A DNA stretch of 41,920 nt from positions 1 through 41,920 of IMG/VR virus record IMGVR_UViG_3300035698_008918; one strand, given 5' to 3'. The notes under the pieces were generated by a model, which was given only the letters and a program-made list of their open reading frames with translations, ran no database searches and was not told the DNA's origin. Position numbers and translations under genes: made by a program. Below are positions 16,302 through 25,848 of this stretch, one piece after another. The stretch is from a virus. Positions within the stretch are counted from its first letter, which is position 1. Every line of letters begins with the position of its first letter.

Positions 16302-16859
16302 CTAAGATATTAACCAGTCTAGGCTTGAAATTTGTAATGGTGTGAGTTCAATTGTTAGTACCTCTCCTGAGTTTTTAGGATCAGGGAACTCAAGGATTGG
16401 TTCACCAAGGTCTTCTGCTTTGATTACTGGCATTTCAATGTTCACATCTTTTTCTAGTAACTCTTTGTCTTCTTCTAGGAACTTTGGAAGGAGATCGTCT
16501 TTAACCCTTGTGGTTACTTCGATTTTCTTTTCCTTAGCTTCTTCTTCTTTTAGTTTCTCTTGTTTCATAGAAGCTGGTTTACCGTTCTTGATAAGCTTTT
16601 CAGCTGCTGCTTTGTCTTTAAGTTTTTTACCTTTACCATCGTAGTAAACGTCTTCAAGGTAAATGTCTTCACCGTACTCTTTGATTTTCTCGTTACGGAT
16701 CTTTTGGTAGTCCTCGATTTCTTCTGCCATCTTCTTGTGGACTTTACCGATCTTGAAAGAAGTGGACATTGGGATTCCTTTCGCTGTTACTAGCAATTGG
16801 AATAACGTTGGCTGTGCAGAGTCTAGTGAGAACTGGTCAGCGATTTTTTGAAGTTCCAT
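16302..16859 (-). CDS. unrecognised lysine/glutamate-rich protein, 185 aa
   Basis: The N-terminus reads LFQLLVTAKGIPMSTSFKIGKVHKKM. The middle is a charged helix with many KEE/EKK steps and the C-terminus ends LTPLQISSLDWLIS. The overall pattern, with helical charged middle and a final LTPxQxSxLDxLI motif, is like a class of small late phage proteins (DUF1617-like), but I cannot confirm membership. It ends in TAG at 16302-16304; a TAA lies seven codons further in frame. Confidence 0.7.
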   Translation of the reverse strand: MELQKIADQFSLDSAQPTLFQLLVTAKGIPMSTSFKIGKVHKKMAEEIEDYQKIRNEKIKEYGEDIYLEDVYYDGKGKKLKDKAAAEKLIKNGKPASMKQEKLKEEEAKEKKIEVTTRVKDDLLPKFLEEDKELLEKDVNIEMPVIKAEDLGEPILEFPDPKNSGEVLTIELTPLQISSLDWLIS

Positions 16860-16894
16860 AAAAAATAAATTAAGAAATAAAAATGAAACTGTGA

Positions 16895-16945
16895 CGGTTT
16901 TTTAGTAGGCTAAAGGACAGAAACCGCCGGAAACTACCCTTTAGC
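16895..16945 (-). other. candidate H-type pseudoknot upstream of 185-aa gene
   Basis: GCTAAAGG (16909-16916) and CCTTTAGC (16938-16945) pair over 8 bp. CGGTTT (16895-16900) pairs with AAACCG (16921-16926) inside that loop, giving crossing helices of 8 and 6 bp. The element fills most of the 88-bp gap upstream of the gene starting at 16859. A role in translational control or RNA stability is inference. Confidence 0.5.
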
Positions 16946-16947
16946 TT

Positions 16948-17262
16948 TTAATCATATCCCTTGATCTTCTTACACATAAATATCCTCGTGTCTTTATTTA
17001 ATTCATTGAACTCTTTTGATGTAAATTTTATATTGTTTTTCTTGATCTCATAATCGTATATAGCTATCAACTCTCGCATCTTCTCTAGTTCGTTTATCTT
17101 AAATGCTTCTGTTTCTTCAATTCTAGTATCCCTAACATTTTTATATTTCACATGGTTAGTAAACTTTAACTCCTTAGTTATAACGATTTCTTTATCAGTC
17201 ATCCCTTCTCGTTTTAAATGAGGTTTAAGCTTATCAGCCGCTTTTGTAACTTTGTCTGTCAT
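16948..17262 (-). CDS. unrecognised 104-aa protein
   Basis: Lys/Glu-rich and helical. It begins MTDKVTKAADKLKPHLKREG and contains an acidic-basic segment NELEKMRELIAIYDYEIKKN. It lies 10 bp downstream of a tail-fibre gene and ends in TAA. No membrane segment or motif is seen. It could be a fibre-assembly helper by position, but nothing in the sequence proves that. Confidence 0.75.
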   Translation of the reverse strand: MTDKVTKAADKLKPHLKREGMTDKEIVITKELKFTNHVKYKNVRDTRIEETEAFKINELEKMRELIAIYDYEIKKNNIKFTSKEFNELNKDTRIFMCKKIKGYD

Positions 17263-17272
17263 AAATATTTAA

Positions 17273-19735
17273 TTAACTTATTTTTGCACCGTTCCAGTAA
17301 AGTTCTCCTGCTAGTGCGTATAATTTATTAGTAGTAGTTCCAGGTGCTTGGTCAGCATCATTGATTCTCATACTGAACCTTGTACCATCTAAATCTAAAG
17401 CAAGATGATCATATGTACTTGTACCTGAATCTATTTTTTGAATAGTAGAAGCTGCTGATTGCGTATTATTTAAATCATATAGAACCAAGCCATTTGTAGT
17501 AAAACTAACACCTCCTGCTCCAGTGACCCATAAACCAGTTCCGTCTTCTCCCCATTGTGCAACCCCTATTCCAGCTCCTCCATATAATACATTTGGAGAT
17601 GATCCTTCTTTTGTTAATGTTCTGTTTGTAATTGCTATTCCTGAATTTTGTGCATTTCCTGTATTTTGTCTAATATCAAGATATATAGCTTGGTATTCAA
17701 AATTACTATTCGTATTATAATTAAATCCGTCATTTTTTATTCCTATTGTATTTCCTGTACACTGAGTAGCCGAACCATAATCCAATAATGTAATACCTAT
17801 TCCTGAAACTCCTTGTATACTATCACCCCAAGTTAATCCTCTTCCTCCTGCTCCTAACTGAACATCTGTTCCTGCATCGTCTGTGAACCATAATGTGTTA
17901 GGTGCATCACTCTTTACCCAGAGTTGTCCATAAGCTGCTGTATCTGCATTAGCTGCTGCTTGTTCTTTTAAACTCATTGTTCCTTCTATTGTGAGTAATT
18001 GGTTTGGACTAACTGTCCCTATACCTACGTTGCCACCATTAAAAAATGTATCGCTACTTCCTACTATATTAACTGCAATAGCATCTGCTCCATTAAACAG
18101 TCTAAGTTCTCCTGCTGAAGTAGCCGACTCAAGAAACTGAACCACCCTCTGTGTTGAACCTGCTTCTTCTATTGAAAATGGAATGCTGTCAGCAGCTGCA
18201 GATTTAATTTGCAATTTTCCATCTGGACTCGCAGTCCCTATGCCTACATTGCCTGAATTCATTATCCTCATACGTTCTGCGGAGGCATTTGCATCAGTTC
18301 TCGTTCTGAAAATTAAATCACCATCATAAGTTCCTGTCTGCTTTGTATAAATTGCCCAGTTCGCTGAACCTGAATTTTTCGCAGTTAAAATGATACCAGC
18401 CTCTTCAGCACCAGAATCGTTAGAATTTTTTACGTTAATAAAGGAATTACTATTCAGATTATAGATAGGTGATGCATCCGATAAAACTGTCGCATTTGCA
18501 CCAATTATCTCTAACTTAAATGTTGGACTCGCAGTTCCTATACCTACGTTGCCAGTATCTCCTTCAACTACTAACATTGAAGTGTTTACTGTAAAATCAT
18601 CAGTAGCATCAGTGTGTGTTGTGATATTTACTCCTGCTCCTGTTGAACTTATAGTAATTGCTGCTACGTTAGTTAGACTTGTTCCTGAAAAGGCTGTGTC
18701 TGCTGTAAGTGTACCACCATCTATATTAGAAGATCCTACATCTATACTACCAAACCCTGATGTAATTGATCCTGCGTTTAATGCTCCTACTGTTGTAAGA
18801 TTAGAAAGTGTGTCTATAGCTGTTTCAAATGTTGCTTCTGTTGTTGCATCTATTACATCTATATTACTTAAAGTAGTAGTACCTGTTGAATCAGTTAATA
18901 TATCTACTGCTCCAAACGATAACGATCCACTCGCTTTAATCTCTAGTCCTCCATCATCAAACGTAGCTACTAATGCTCCGTCTACTTGGAATCGGTACTC
19001 ACCTTTATCCGCTGTAGCACTGGCTTCAGTTGTGTTAAACAAAACGTAGTCTAAAGTCTGTGCTCCAGAATCATACACCGCTTGTATCGATACATCTTCT
19101 GTTGCACTTGATCCTATATTTAAAGAAGGATTACCGTCATTAACTGCATCATAAAGATTAATATCTCCTGAAGATACGTTTCCTTCTATATTAATACCTC
19201 CAGCTTGTAATAGTCCAGCAATATCTACAGTCGTAGCTGCTCCTCCAATAGTAAGAGTATTAGCTCCTAATGTAGCTCCAATAGCCCTTGCTCCTGCTGC
19301 CCAATCAATATCACCTGTACCTGTGATAAGCATACCTGTCTCTTCAATAGCATTCTGTGCAGCATTAACTCTGTATGAAGCAGTAGCTGCTGCATAAGAA
19401 GCTGGTGTATCATTTAGCTCTAAAAATGTATCTTTTCCTGCAACTTGTGTATCAACATAAGCAGTAGTAGCAACTTTTGTACTATTATCACTAGCACTTT
19501 GAGTTGTAGCAACAACACCATCACCTAATACTGCCCCTCCTGCAATAGTCATTGTAGTGGTATTGTTCGCTGTTAGAGTAATCCAATCAACATATGTAGC
19601 ACCATCAGCATCATAAGCTTGTAGTTTCAAAGTATCACCTGCGTCTGTATAAGTACGCAATACTCTATTACCAATAGCCCCTATACCTTCTATGGATACT
19701 TGTTCTTCTTCAGTTAATGTAAATGTTCTTGACAT
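17273..19735 (-). CDS. tail-fibre protein with GNVGIGT repeats, 820 aa
   Basis: Ser/Thr/Ala/Asp-rich beta repeats run throughout. Three copies of a unit close to GNVGIGTASP (in the middle of the protein) are typical of phage tail-fibre and tail-spike stalks. The segment YGQLWVKSDAPNTLWFTDDA before the C-terminal third is another pattern common in fibres. The C-terminus (GELYWNGAKIS) looks like a small trimerising end, with no obvious intramolecular chaperone. Several fibre genes in the block suggest multiple receptor contacts. Confidence 0.75.
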   Translation of the reverse strand: MSRTFTLTEEEQVSIEGIGAIGNRVLRTYTDAGDTLKLQAYDADGATYVDWITLTANNTTTMTIAGGAVLGDGVVATTQSASDNSTKVATTAYVDTQVAGKDTFLELNDTPASYAAATASYRVNAAQNAIEETGMLITGTGDIDWAAGARAIGATLGANTLTIGGAATTVDIAGLLQAGGINIEGNVSSGDINLYDAVNDGNPSLNIGSSATEDVSIQAVYDSGAQTLDYVLFNTTEASATADKGEYRFQVDGALVATFDDGGLEIKASGSLSFGAVDILTDSTGTTTLSNIDVIDATTEATFETAIDTLSNLTTVGALNAGSITSGFGSIDVGSSNIDGGTLTADTAFSGTSLTNVAAITISSTGAGVNITTHTDATDDFTVNTSMLVVEGDTGNVGIGTASPTFKLEIIGANATVLSDASPIYNLNSNSFINVKNSNDSGAEEAGIILTAKNSGSANWAIYTKQTGTYDGDLIFRTRTDANASAERMRIMNSGNVGIGTASPDGKLQIKSAAADSIPFSIEEAGSTQRVVQFLESATSAGELRLFNGADAIAVNIVGSSDTFFNGGNVGIGTVSPNQLLTIEGTMSLKEQAAANADTAAYGQLWVKSDAPNTLWFTDDAGTDVQLGAGGRGLTWGDSIQGVSGIGITLLDYGSATQCTGNTIGIKNDGFNYNTNSNFEYQAIYLDIRQNTGNAQNSGIAITNRTLTKEGSSPNVLYGGAGIGVAQWGEDGTGLWVTGAGGVSFTTNGLVLYDLNNTQSAASTIQKIDSGTSTYDHLALDLDGTRFSMRINDADQAPGTTTNKLYALAGELYWNGAKIS

Positions 19736-19752
19736 AATATTGAGTTAAGTGA

Positions 19753-19965
19753 TTATTTTTTTCCTGTTATCATTGTTTTTAATTCTGACATCATACACAT
19801 CACTTTTTCTGTTAGAGAAATTGCTTGCTGATGTTGTGCCTGTGATTGTTTACGCCATTCAGTTCTTTCTTCTCTATGTCCTTTACTCTGGTAATAAATG
19901 AATACCCATAAGATTCCTGCTGATGCTGGTATTCCCCAAGATGTGATTAAGTCTGCTATTTCCAT
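19753..19965 (-). CDS. holin-like single-span membrane protein, 70 aa
   Basis: The short N-terminal region contains one membrane helix (about residues 9-25, WGIPASAGILWVFIYYQ). A strongly charged helical tail (GHREERTEWRKQSQAQHQQ) follows, with the C-terminus ending TGKK. This layout matches BhlA/UviB-type holin-like proteins of phages and bacteriocin loci. Its start overlaps the end of the next upstream gene by 10 bp. The location inside the fibre region, away from the M15 endolysin, is unusual, so an anchor role cannot be excluded. Confidence 0.55.
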   Translation of the reverse strand: MEIADLITSWGIPASAGILWVFIYYQSKGHREERTEWRKQSQAQHQQAISLTEKVMCMMSELKTMITGKK

Positions 19966-20384
19966 GAGTTAAATTTAGTTAATAAGTTAGTAATTATAGT
20001 ATTAGTGGTATTAATTATCATGTATAATGGCATTAACATTAACCTTTTAACAAACTCCTTATTAATATCTTTGAGCATTTCATCTACAGGTTGTATCTCT
20101 TTAAGTGGTCGCTGGTAAAGACTTGGTTCTTCAGTCACGATATTTACGTCATCATCTTTGAGATATGTATCAGTGTATTCCCTGTGTTGTAAGTAATGTA
20201 TCACTCCATCTATCCCTAACATTCTGAACTCATTCCTAGCCACACACACAACAACCTCTATATCATTCTTTATTTTCTGTAATTCTTCGTGTGTTTTACT
20301 TCCTTCGTATTTAATACGTTCTCGGTTCCTTATATACTTTTCAATCTCCTGGTCATTAACTTTTAGGTTCTTGAATTTATTCAT
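19956..20384 (-). CDS. unrecognised 142-aa protein with hydrophobic C-terminus
   Basis: The N-terminal part is charged and helical (NDQEIEKYIRNRERIKYEG). Residues ~110-136 are hydrophobic (KRLMLMPLYMIINTTNTIITNLL), so the protein may be membrane-associated at its end. It stops with TAG 10 bp inside the holin-like gene, so the two are probably translated together and may act together. If the TAG were read through, a TAA follows two codons later. Confidence 0.7.
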   Translation of the reverse strand: MNKFKNLKVNDQEIEKYIRNRERIKYEGSKTHEELQKIKNDIEVVVCVARNEFRMLGIDGVIHYLQHREYTDTYLKDDDVNIVTEEPSLYQRPLKEIQPVDEMLKDINKEFVKRLMLMPLYMIINTTNTIITNLLTKFNSWK

Positions 20385-20398
20385 ATATTTAAGGTTAA

Positions 20399-22174
20399 TT
20401 ACATATCAGTCCAGTTAGTTCCAGCTGCATCACAGTAAGCTGTTTGTCCTGCTCCTACACCTCCATTCAAACATAAGTCTCCTTCTACTCCTGTTAAAGC
20501 TCCTTCTGCTGTTGTTCCGTCTGAAATCCATATAGTTAAAGCTCCTATTTTTATATATCTAGTAAAATTAGTGCTTGTTACTACGTTATTAGATATTTCT
20601 AAAGGGATTACTGTATCAGTTAAAGTTCCTGCTGTTTCTGTTCCTACATTTTCTATATTAAGGACTGATCCAGCAGTAGTAAAAGTACCACCGTCTCCAT
20701 TCTGTATACTTGTTCTTTTCAGTGTTAATATATTAAAATCATCAGCAGCTGTGTCAGCAGTAGCAGTATTTGTTCTTGAAAATAATATTTCTGCTGTATC
20801 ATCTGTTTTATCATCTAAAACAGCTGACTGTACATTATTTAGAGAAAAATACTTAGCTGTAGCAGGTTCATTTGTAGAATTATTTCGTACTAACTCGCCA
20901 ACATACCATCCATAAGCATTAACAGTATTAGTAGTATTTACAGATCCACAAATACCCTGCTGATATAATCCATAATTATTCATAGTTAAGGTTCCTCCTG
21001 ATGCATTATTTAAATATCCTTGGTATATTCCATATCCTGTACCTGCTACATTGCTAAGCTGAGTTCCCTGATAAAGTCCATATCCTGTACCGCTTGCCTG
21101 ATCAACCAGTGCTCCTTGATAAATCCCATATCCATTGCCCGTTGCATGTGCAATAACATTTTGATAAAGACCATATGTTGATCCTCCTGCCGATATATGT
21201 ACATCATCCATAAAAATAAACTTATATCCATTTCCTCCTCCTTGGGCAGTCCATTCTATACCTTTTCCAGTTGCTACTCCCCAAGCCTGTATTTCTATAG
21301 CTGATTTGTTTGCATTAACTCCATACCCAGAAATATGTATTCCTTTATGTGCAAGTGCTGAACTATCCATATTTATATAAAGACATCTACAAGCATTTGT
21401 TTGAGTACCCCCAATAGCTAGAGTCATTGCTTGAGTATTTGCAGATGAACTATTTGCTACTGTTGAAGTAAAACCTGTTCCGCTTGTACTTGTAATACTA
21501 TCTCCCCAGGATAATCCTCCTGCTGCTGCCCAACTTAAAATCCCATTACCTGCTGCATCTGCAAGGACTTCTCCTGCTCCTGCTACGGCTAGTGGTAAAG
21601 TTAATGTATAAGAACCTGAAGTTGCTCCTGATTGGATAGTAACAGTATTAGAGTTTGTAGCATTATATATAATTGCTGCTCCATCTGCTGTTGTGTCAGC
21701 TCCTAATGTTAATGAACTAGCAGCTGCAAATACACCAGTAGTAGCACCTGTTAAAGCACCTGTCATTGCAATAGTCGTTACTCCTGACAATCCTCCAGTA
21801 GTTAGCGTTGCTGTACCATCTGTAACACTAGCAAATTCTACACTAGCTGCCTTTGCTAAGTTTTGATCGATAGTAGAAGTTTCTGAAACAGTTAATGTCT
21901 TACTTGCTGCTCCAAATGCTATCACTCCTGCATTAGTAGTTACTTGTAGTCCTACATCAATGTTTAATGCTGCACCTGATGCAATATCAAGTGAGGCTGT
22001 TCCTTTAGTTAGTGCAAAGGTGTTAGCTGCTTCTGTTAAGATAACAGTGCTTTCATCCATTTGACTATTGGTGTTATCTGCAACATACAAAGCACCATCA
22101 GTTGTGAATCCTGAAGGAAAATCTGTTAATGCTACTAAAGTGGTTGCACCACCACCGATTGGTACTCTTGCCAT
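20399..22174 (-). CDS. tail-fibre protein with GYGLYQ repeats, 591 aa
   Basis: The N-terminal 150 residues are Thr/Ala-rich beta repeats. The central part has at least five aromatic units of the form GxGYGLYQG or NNYGLYQQG at roughly 25-residue intervals, likely stacking as a beta-helix. The C-terminal part contains ILFSRTNTATADTAADDFN and ends GQTAYCDAAGTNWTDM, an ending pattern common in phage fibres. It probably binds the host surface. It shares the N-terminal style (SFTSTG/TTLVALTDFP) with other fibres here. Confidence 0.72.
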   Translation of the reverse strand: MARVPIGGGATTLVALTDFPSGFTTDGALYVADNTNSQMDESTVILTEAANTFALTKGTASLDIASGAALNIDVGLQVTTNAGVIAFGAASKTLTVSETSTIDQNLAKAASVEFASVTDGTATLTTGGLSGVTTIAMTGALTGATTGVFAAASSLTLGADTTADGAAIIYNATNSNTVTIQSGATSGSYTLTLPLAVAGAGEVLADAAGNGILSWAAAGGLSWGDSITSTSGTGFTSTVANSSSANTQAMTLAIGGTQTNACRCLYINMDSSALAHKGIHISGYGVNANKSAIEIQAWGVATGKGIEWTAQGGGNGYKFIFMDDVHISAGGSTYGLYQNVIAHATGNGYGIYQGALVDQASGTGYGLYQGTQLSNVAGTGYGIYQGYLNNASGGTLTMNNYGLYQQGICGSVNTTNTVNAYGWYVGELVRNNSTNEPATAKYFSLNNVQSAVLDDKTDDTAEILFSRTNTATADTAADDFNILTLKRTSIQNGDGGTFTTAGSVLNIENVGTETAGTLTDTVIPLEISNNVVTSTNFTRYIKIGALTIWISDGTTAEGALTGVEGDLCLNGGVGAGQTAYCDAAGTNWTDM

Positions 22175-22185
22175 AGTTTTAAAAG

Positions 22186-22806
22186 TTAATTTGTAGGTAA
22201 ATTATATCCAATTCTTTTTGCGTAAACATTCATTCTCTTCTCGTATATCTTCATAGCACTTTCTCTTTTGTTTATATTATCTAGTACACTGTTAGCACTT
22301 TTTAGTTCTTGCTGTACCCCTTCAAGCAGCCTCACTTCTTTCTTACGTTTGTTTACTAGTTGTTCAAGTTCTTTCTTAAGTATCTGACCTTTCTTATACT
22401 GTTCTTTTCTTAACTTCTCATTCTTCACCACTAACTCATCTCTTTGATTAACCAGATCCTCCAGTTGTATGTTTATATCTTCTAGTAACCTCGTAGACTC
22501 CACTCCTTTTATATTTAATTCCTTCAGATATAACTCTTTAGGACTTATTTCGTTATTCAAAGCGTTAAGCTGTAACTCTATCTCTTTTAAGCTTTCTTTT
22601 TTACAACTTATCTTGTCACATAACTCATTTAAATCTCTTCTATTAACCTTTAGATCATTAAGAACTTTATTCTGTTCATACTTTGATACTTCTATCAATT
22701 TTTGTTCTTCTTCTCTTCTTTTTACTGTCTCTTCAAGTTTTACTTGTAATTCAGTTAGATCCTTGTTTGTCTCTATCAACCTCCCGGCGTTAGGATTGAA
22801 TAGCAT
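22186..22806 (-). CDS. long coiled-coil protein, 206 aa (first of two similar)
   Basis: Almost entirely heptad-like helix (for example LKVNRRDLNELCDKISCKKESLKEIE). It starts MLFNPNAGRL and resembles in composition and length the coiled-coil gene at 24803-25396, which starts MLINTQAIEY. Both lie just before a beta-rich virion-type gene. A trimeric stalk or assembly spacer for the neighbouring structural proteins is a reasonable guess. No other motif is seen. Confidence 0.75.
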   Translation of the reverse strand: MLFNPNAGRLIETNKDLTELQVKLEETVKRREEEQKLIEVSKYEQNKVLNDLKVNRRDLNELCDKISCKKESLKEIELQLNALNNEISPKELYLKELNIKGVESTRLLEDINIQLEDLVNQRDELVVKNEKLRKEQYKKGQILKKELEQLVNKRKKEVRLLEGVQQELKSANSVLDNINKRESAMKIYEKRMNVYAKRIGYNLPTN

Positions 22807-22831
22807 ATTGTATAATTATTTATAATAAAAA

Positions 22832-24154
22832 TTAAGTATGTGCTTCCCTATCTTCGACTTTACTACCAACTCCAACTCTAAGCTCCAATAACCCAGATAA
22901 ATCATCGTTAATTGTAAGTGTCATCTTATCTTCGTCTTCTGCTTTAAGTATTACTTGTTCATTGAACTGTACGTTTACTGATACCCATGTATTACTCCCA
23001 TCTGATCCACTTCCTGTTACTCTTGCATTACTTAAACTCATAAAATCAGTGAAAGTATTAAGAGTTGTTTCACTTACAGTTTCCCCACCTGTTATTCTTT
23101 TATAATCAATTCCTGAAGCGATTGATGTACCTAGCAAGCTATCATACGGGATATAAGGCATTGTTGGGTAAGCTGCTGCTACTGTTCCGTCATTAGAACT
23201 TGCAACGACTAGCTGAAGACTTTTTACGTGTAACCATGTACCTAATGTAGGCTTTAATGAGAATATAATTGGTGTACCTGTTTCTTCTATCTGAATATCA
23301 TCTAAGTAATACTTAGGTGCTTTACCTTCTGCTGCCTCTGATTCCACTCTAACTGCATCAATAGTTAATCCTGTTAGTCCCATATCTGTAAACGGGATAG
23401 TTATTTTATGCCAAGCGTCATAATCTAAGTAATCAAAGTAATCACTTAAATCTACTTTAGTTCCAACTTGTGTACCTCCTGTTGTTTCCCATCCATAAAA
23501 GTCTACTGCATCACCTAATTTCCAATCCTTATCAACGTATACCCACATAGTAAATGATACATAACCTGTTAAATCTATCTCACTATTTTTAAGTAATTGG
23601 TAAATATCTCCTACTGGTGATTTATCACTTCTTATACTTTTAGTTCCTCCTGTTGTATGGTTTTGGTCTGTATTAACAAAATCAGTCTTTCCACCACCTG
23701 CAATATCTGAAGCTGTCCAATAATCACCAATAGTATAAGCTTCACCAGTTGCCATTATATCAGTATCTAGGGTTAGCTGTGTATCACTATCAACTACCGT
23801 AACAAGAGCAAAAGTATTGTCTGTAGTATTATGTACTGTCATACCTACTGCTACTGTTGTATTAAAATTCTGTCCTGATTGTATTAATTTATTTGCTGTA
23901 GTAGCACCATCTGTTGTTCCACTATCTGCTAAAGTATTATCTGTACCATCATAAATATGTTCAGGATCTCCGCCAAACGCTCCATTAACATTCATATCAA
24001 TCCCGTAAGTATCATTAGAAAAATACCCTAACTTATTGTCAAAAACTTTAAGTGGTCTGGTTGCTACTACTAAGTCGTTATCCTCAGAACTATCATTAGT
24101 TACTTTAGCTCGAGATTTGCTTCCAGTACCGTCAGTGATGTTACTTTTAATCAT
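22832..24154 (-). CDS. virion protein with jelly-roll (carbohydrate-binding-like) domain, 440 aa
   Basis: Starts MIKSNITDGTGSKSRAKVTN. Residues ~165-300 show a beta-sandwich pattern common in carbohydrate-binding modules: GTKSIRSDKSPVGDIYQLL, then TMWVYVDKDW, YDAWHKITIPF and APKYYLDDIQIEETG. The C-terminal region is also beta-rich. The opening SNITDGTGSKSRAKV is similar to KITDGTGKGVLSGV in the neighbouring 208-residue protein. It is likely a surface or tail-associated glycan-binding protein. Confidence 0.65.
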   Translation of the reverse strand: MIKSNITDGTGSKSRAKVTNDSSEDNDLVVATRPLKVFDNKLGYFSNDTYGIDMNVNGAFGGDPEHIYDGTDNTLADSGTTDGATTANKLIQSGQNFNTTVAVGMTVHNTTDNTFALVTVVDSDTQLTLDTDIMATGEAYTIGDYWTASDIAGGGKTDFVNTDQNHTTGGTKSIRSDKSPVGDIYQLLKNSEIDLTGYVSFTMWVYVDKDWKLGDAVDFYGWETTGGTQVGTKVDLSDYFDYLDYDAWHKITIPFTDMGLTGLTIDAVRVESEAAEGKAPKYYLDDIQIEETGTPIIFSLKPTLGTWLHVKSLQLVVASSNDGTVAAAYPTMPYIPYDSLLGTSIASGIDYKRITGGETVSETTLNTFTDFMSLSNARVTGSGSDGSNTWVSVNVQFNEQVILKAEDEDKMTLTINDDLSGLLELRVGVGSKVEDREAHT

Positions 24155-24166
24155 AAATATTGTTTA

Positions 24167-24793
24167 TTAACCAATGTCTATATTGTGATAGTTGAATATA
24201 ACTGTTGCGTCTACAGTAACAGTTGATGTATCACACCAAATTGTCATAGTTGAGTTCTTTGGTAGAATTATATCTTGCTCGAAATTAACCATATCTGTAG
24301 CGGATTCTGCTATATATTTAATTCTTTCAAATTCTGTTCCTCCTGTTAATGTTGAAGTAGCTCCATCTAAGTCTGCTCCTTTTTCAAACGTTCCTGTTGC
24401 TATATTACCACTACCTCCATTTAAGTTTGTTGGCGTAAGTGCAGTTGCAGACAGCCTTGTTCCTTTATCATTAATTTGAAAATATACTTCACAAGCTGCA
24501 GTAACATATATTTTAACTCCTTCTACACACATATCAGTGTCTGAACTGTTTACCATATAAAAGATACAATCATCATTTGCTGTTGGTGATTGAGAAAAAT
24601 AAACATTATAAGCTTGTTCATGTAAATGATTAACATGATGCTCATTTGATGATGTGATACATTCTGATAAAAGCCTGTTCTCTGAACTTACTCCCGATAA
24701 AACACCTTTGCCAGTACCATCAGTGATTTTCACACTACCAATAGTGTTTGTTCCTGTATCTATGCCGACATTACGTCTACCATGACCTGCCAT
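24167..24793 (-). CDS. beta-rich virion-associated protein, 208 aa
   Basis: Begins MAGHGRRNVGIDTGTNTIGS and has the segment SVKITDGTGKGVLSGVSSENRL, similar to the start of the 440-residue neighbour. The rest is predicted beta (YNVYFSQSPTANDDCIFYMV, EVYFQINDKGTRLSA), typical of a small capsid- or tail-surface protein. The gene ends in TAA 12 bp before the 440-residue gene. The exact role is unknown. Confidence 0.65.
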   Translation of the reverse strand: MAGHGRRNVGIDTGTNTIGSVKITDGTGKGVLSGVSSENRLLSECITSSNEHHVNHLHEQAYNVYFSQSPTANDDCIFYMVNSSDTDMCVEGVKIYVTAACEVYFQINDKGTRLSATALTPTNLNGGSGNIATGTFEKGADLDGATSTLTGGTEFERIKYIAESATDMVNFEQDIILPKNSTMTIWCDTSTVTVDATVIFNYHNIDIG

Positions 24794-24802
24794 AAAATAA
24801 AA

Positions 24803-25396
24803 TTAGTTAGTACGTCTTTCTGCTCTTCCTTTCATTGATCGTTGTTCTTGGTTTGATTGGGCGATTATTTGTTCTGCTTTAGTTATATCGTCTTCTTTAC
24901 CTAATATTGAACTGTTGAGTTCTTCTAGTTTCTTCTGTTTTTGGTTCTGTTCTGATAACATATTAGTTATACTTAATATTATATCGTTTTTTTCTGCTTC
25001 TTTTACCTTTATATCTTCGATGATTTCTTTTTTAGCCTTATCTAATGTTCTTATTTCTGTTATTAGTTCAGCAATATGTTTTTCAGCTTCTTCGAATTCG
25101 TCTTGCTTGTTGCTACACTTATTCTGGTATATCTCTAAATTTTCCTGCATTTTCTCTGTCATATTCTTCACTCTGGTTTGATTCGTTTCCTCATTATATA
25201 TATCTTCATTAATCTTGTTCAGATCATTTTGTTTATGTTTGTATTGGCTTTCGAGTGAATTAGCCCTGTCAACACGTTCCTGTAATGATTTTTTCTCTAT
25301 TAGTTTACGTTCTTCTAATTTATCAGTTAAAACTTTTAGTTCTTCTATTTTTGTGTTGAACTTAGCATATTCAATTGCTTGAGTGTTTATTAACAT
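24803..25396 (-). CDS. long coiled-coil protein, 197 aa (second of two similar)
   Basis: Continuous charged helix with Lys/Glu/Asn/Gln heptads (YKHKQNDLNKINEDIYNEE) and a basic C-terminal end (RSMKGRAERRTN). It resembles the coiled-coil gene at 22186-22806 in length, start (MLxN) and position before a beta-rich structural gene. The pair may come from duplication of a gene module. Confidence 0.75.
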   Translation of the reverse strand: MLINTQAIEYAKFNTKIEELKVLTDKLEERKLIEKKSLQERVDRANSLESQYKHKQNDLNKINEDIYNEETNQTRVKNMTEKMQENLEIYQNKCSNKQDEFEEAEKHIAELITEIRTLDKAKKEIIEDIKVKEAEKNDIILSITNMLSEQNQKQKKLEELNSSILGKEDDITKAEQIIAQSNQEQRSMKGRAERRTN

Positions 25397-25414
25397 GGCG
25401 GTTTAAGTTAATGA

Positions 25415-25822
25415 TTAGTTTTTATATACCCTTATCCAGACGCTAATTTCTCCAGCTGCTCTAGCTGTTTGGATAGCATTTACCCAAGTGAGACCGTTAG
25501 TGTTCATTTCGAACATCCTGTAGTCATCAGCTCCAGCAACAACCATTCCCGTATCACCATCAACAGCTGAACCATCTTCTAGGTCAACTACTTCCATGTA
25601 ATCCCAATGATTAGTTTTAGTCTTAGCAGCATCCCAATCAGGGGCAGTTTCGAAAATTGTTCCTTGGAATTTTAAAGTTCCGTTGTAGTCAGTTCCACCA
25701 TCTGTAGCGACAGCAAAGATAACGTTTCTGTACTCACTTACATCTATTGCTGTACCAGCAGTTGTAGTAGACACTTCAGACATACACTGATGTTCATGTG
25801 GGCTTCTATCTAAGTTAGCCAT
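25415..25822 (-). CDS. small beta-rich structural protein, 135 aa
   Basis: Starts MANLDRSPHEHQCMSEVSTT and continues with beta-type segments (VSEYRNVIFAVATDGGTDYN, GEISVWIRVYKN). Composition and size fit a small head or tail decoration protein. The AT-rich gap on each side contains the TTAACT-type leader. No family is recognised. Confidence 0.65.
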   Translation of the reverse strand: MANLDRSPHEHQCMSEVSTTTAGTAIDVSEYRNVIFAVATDGGTDYNGTLKFQGTIFETAPDWDAAKTKTNHWDYMEVVDLEDGSAVDGDTGMVVAGADDYRMFEMNTNGLTWVNAIQTARAAGEISVWIRVYKN

Positions 25823-25848
25823 AATAATAAAGTTAAATTATATATAAA

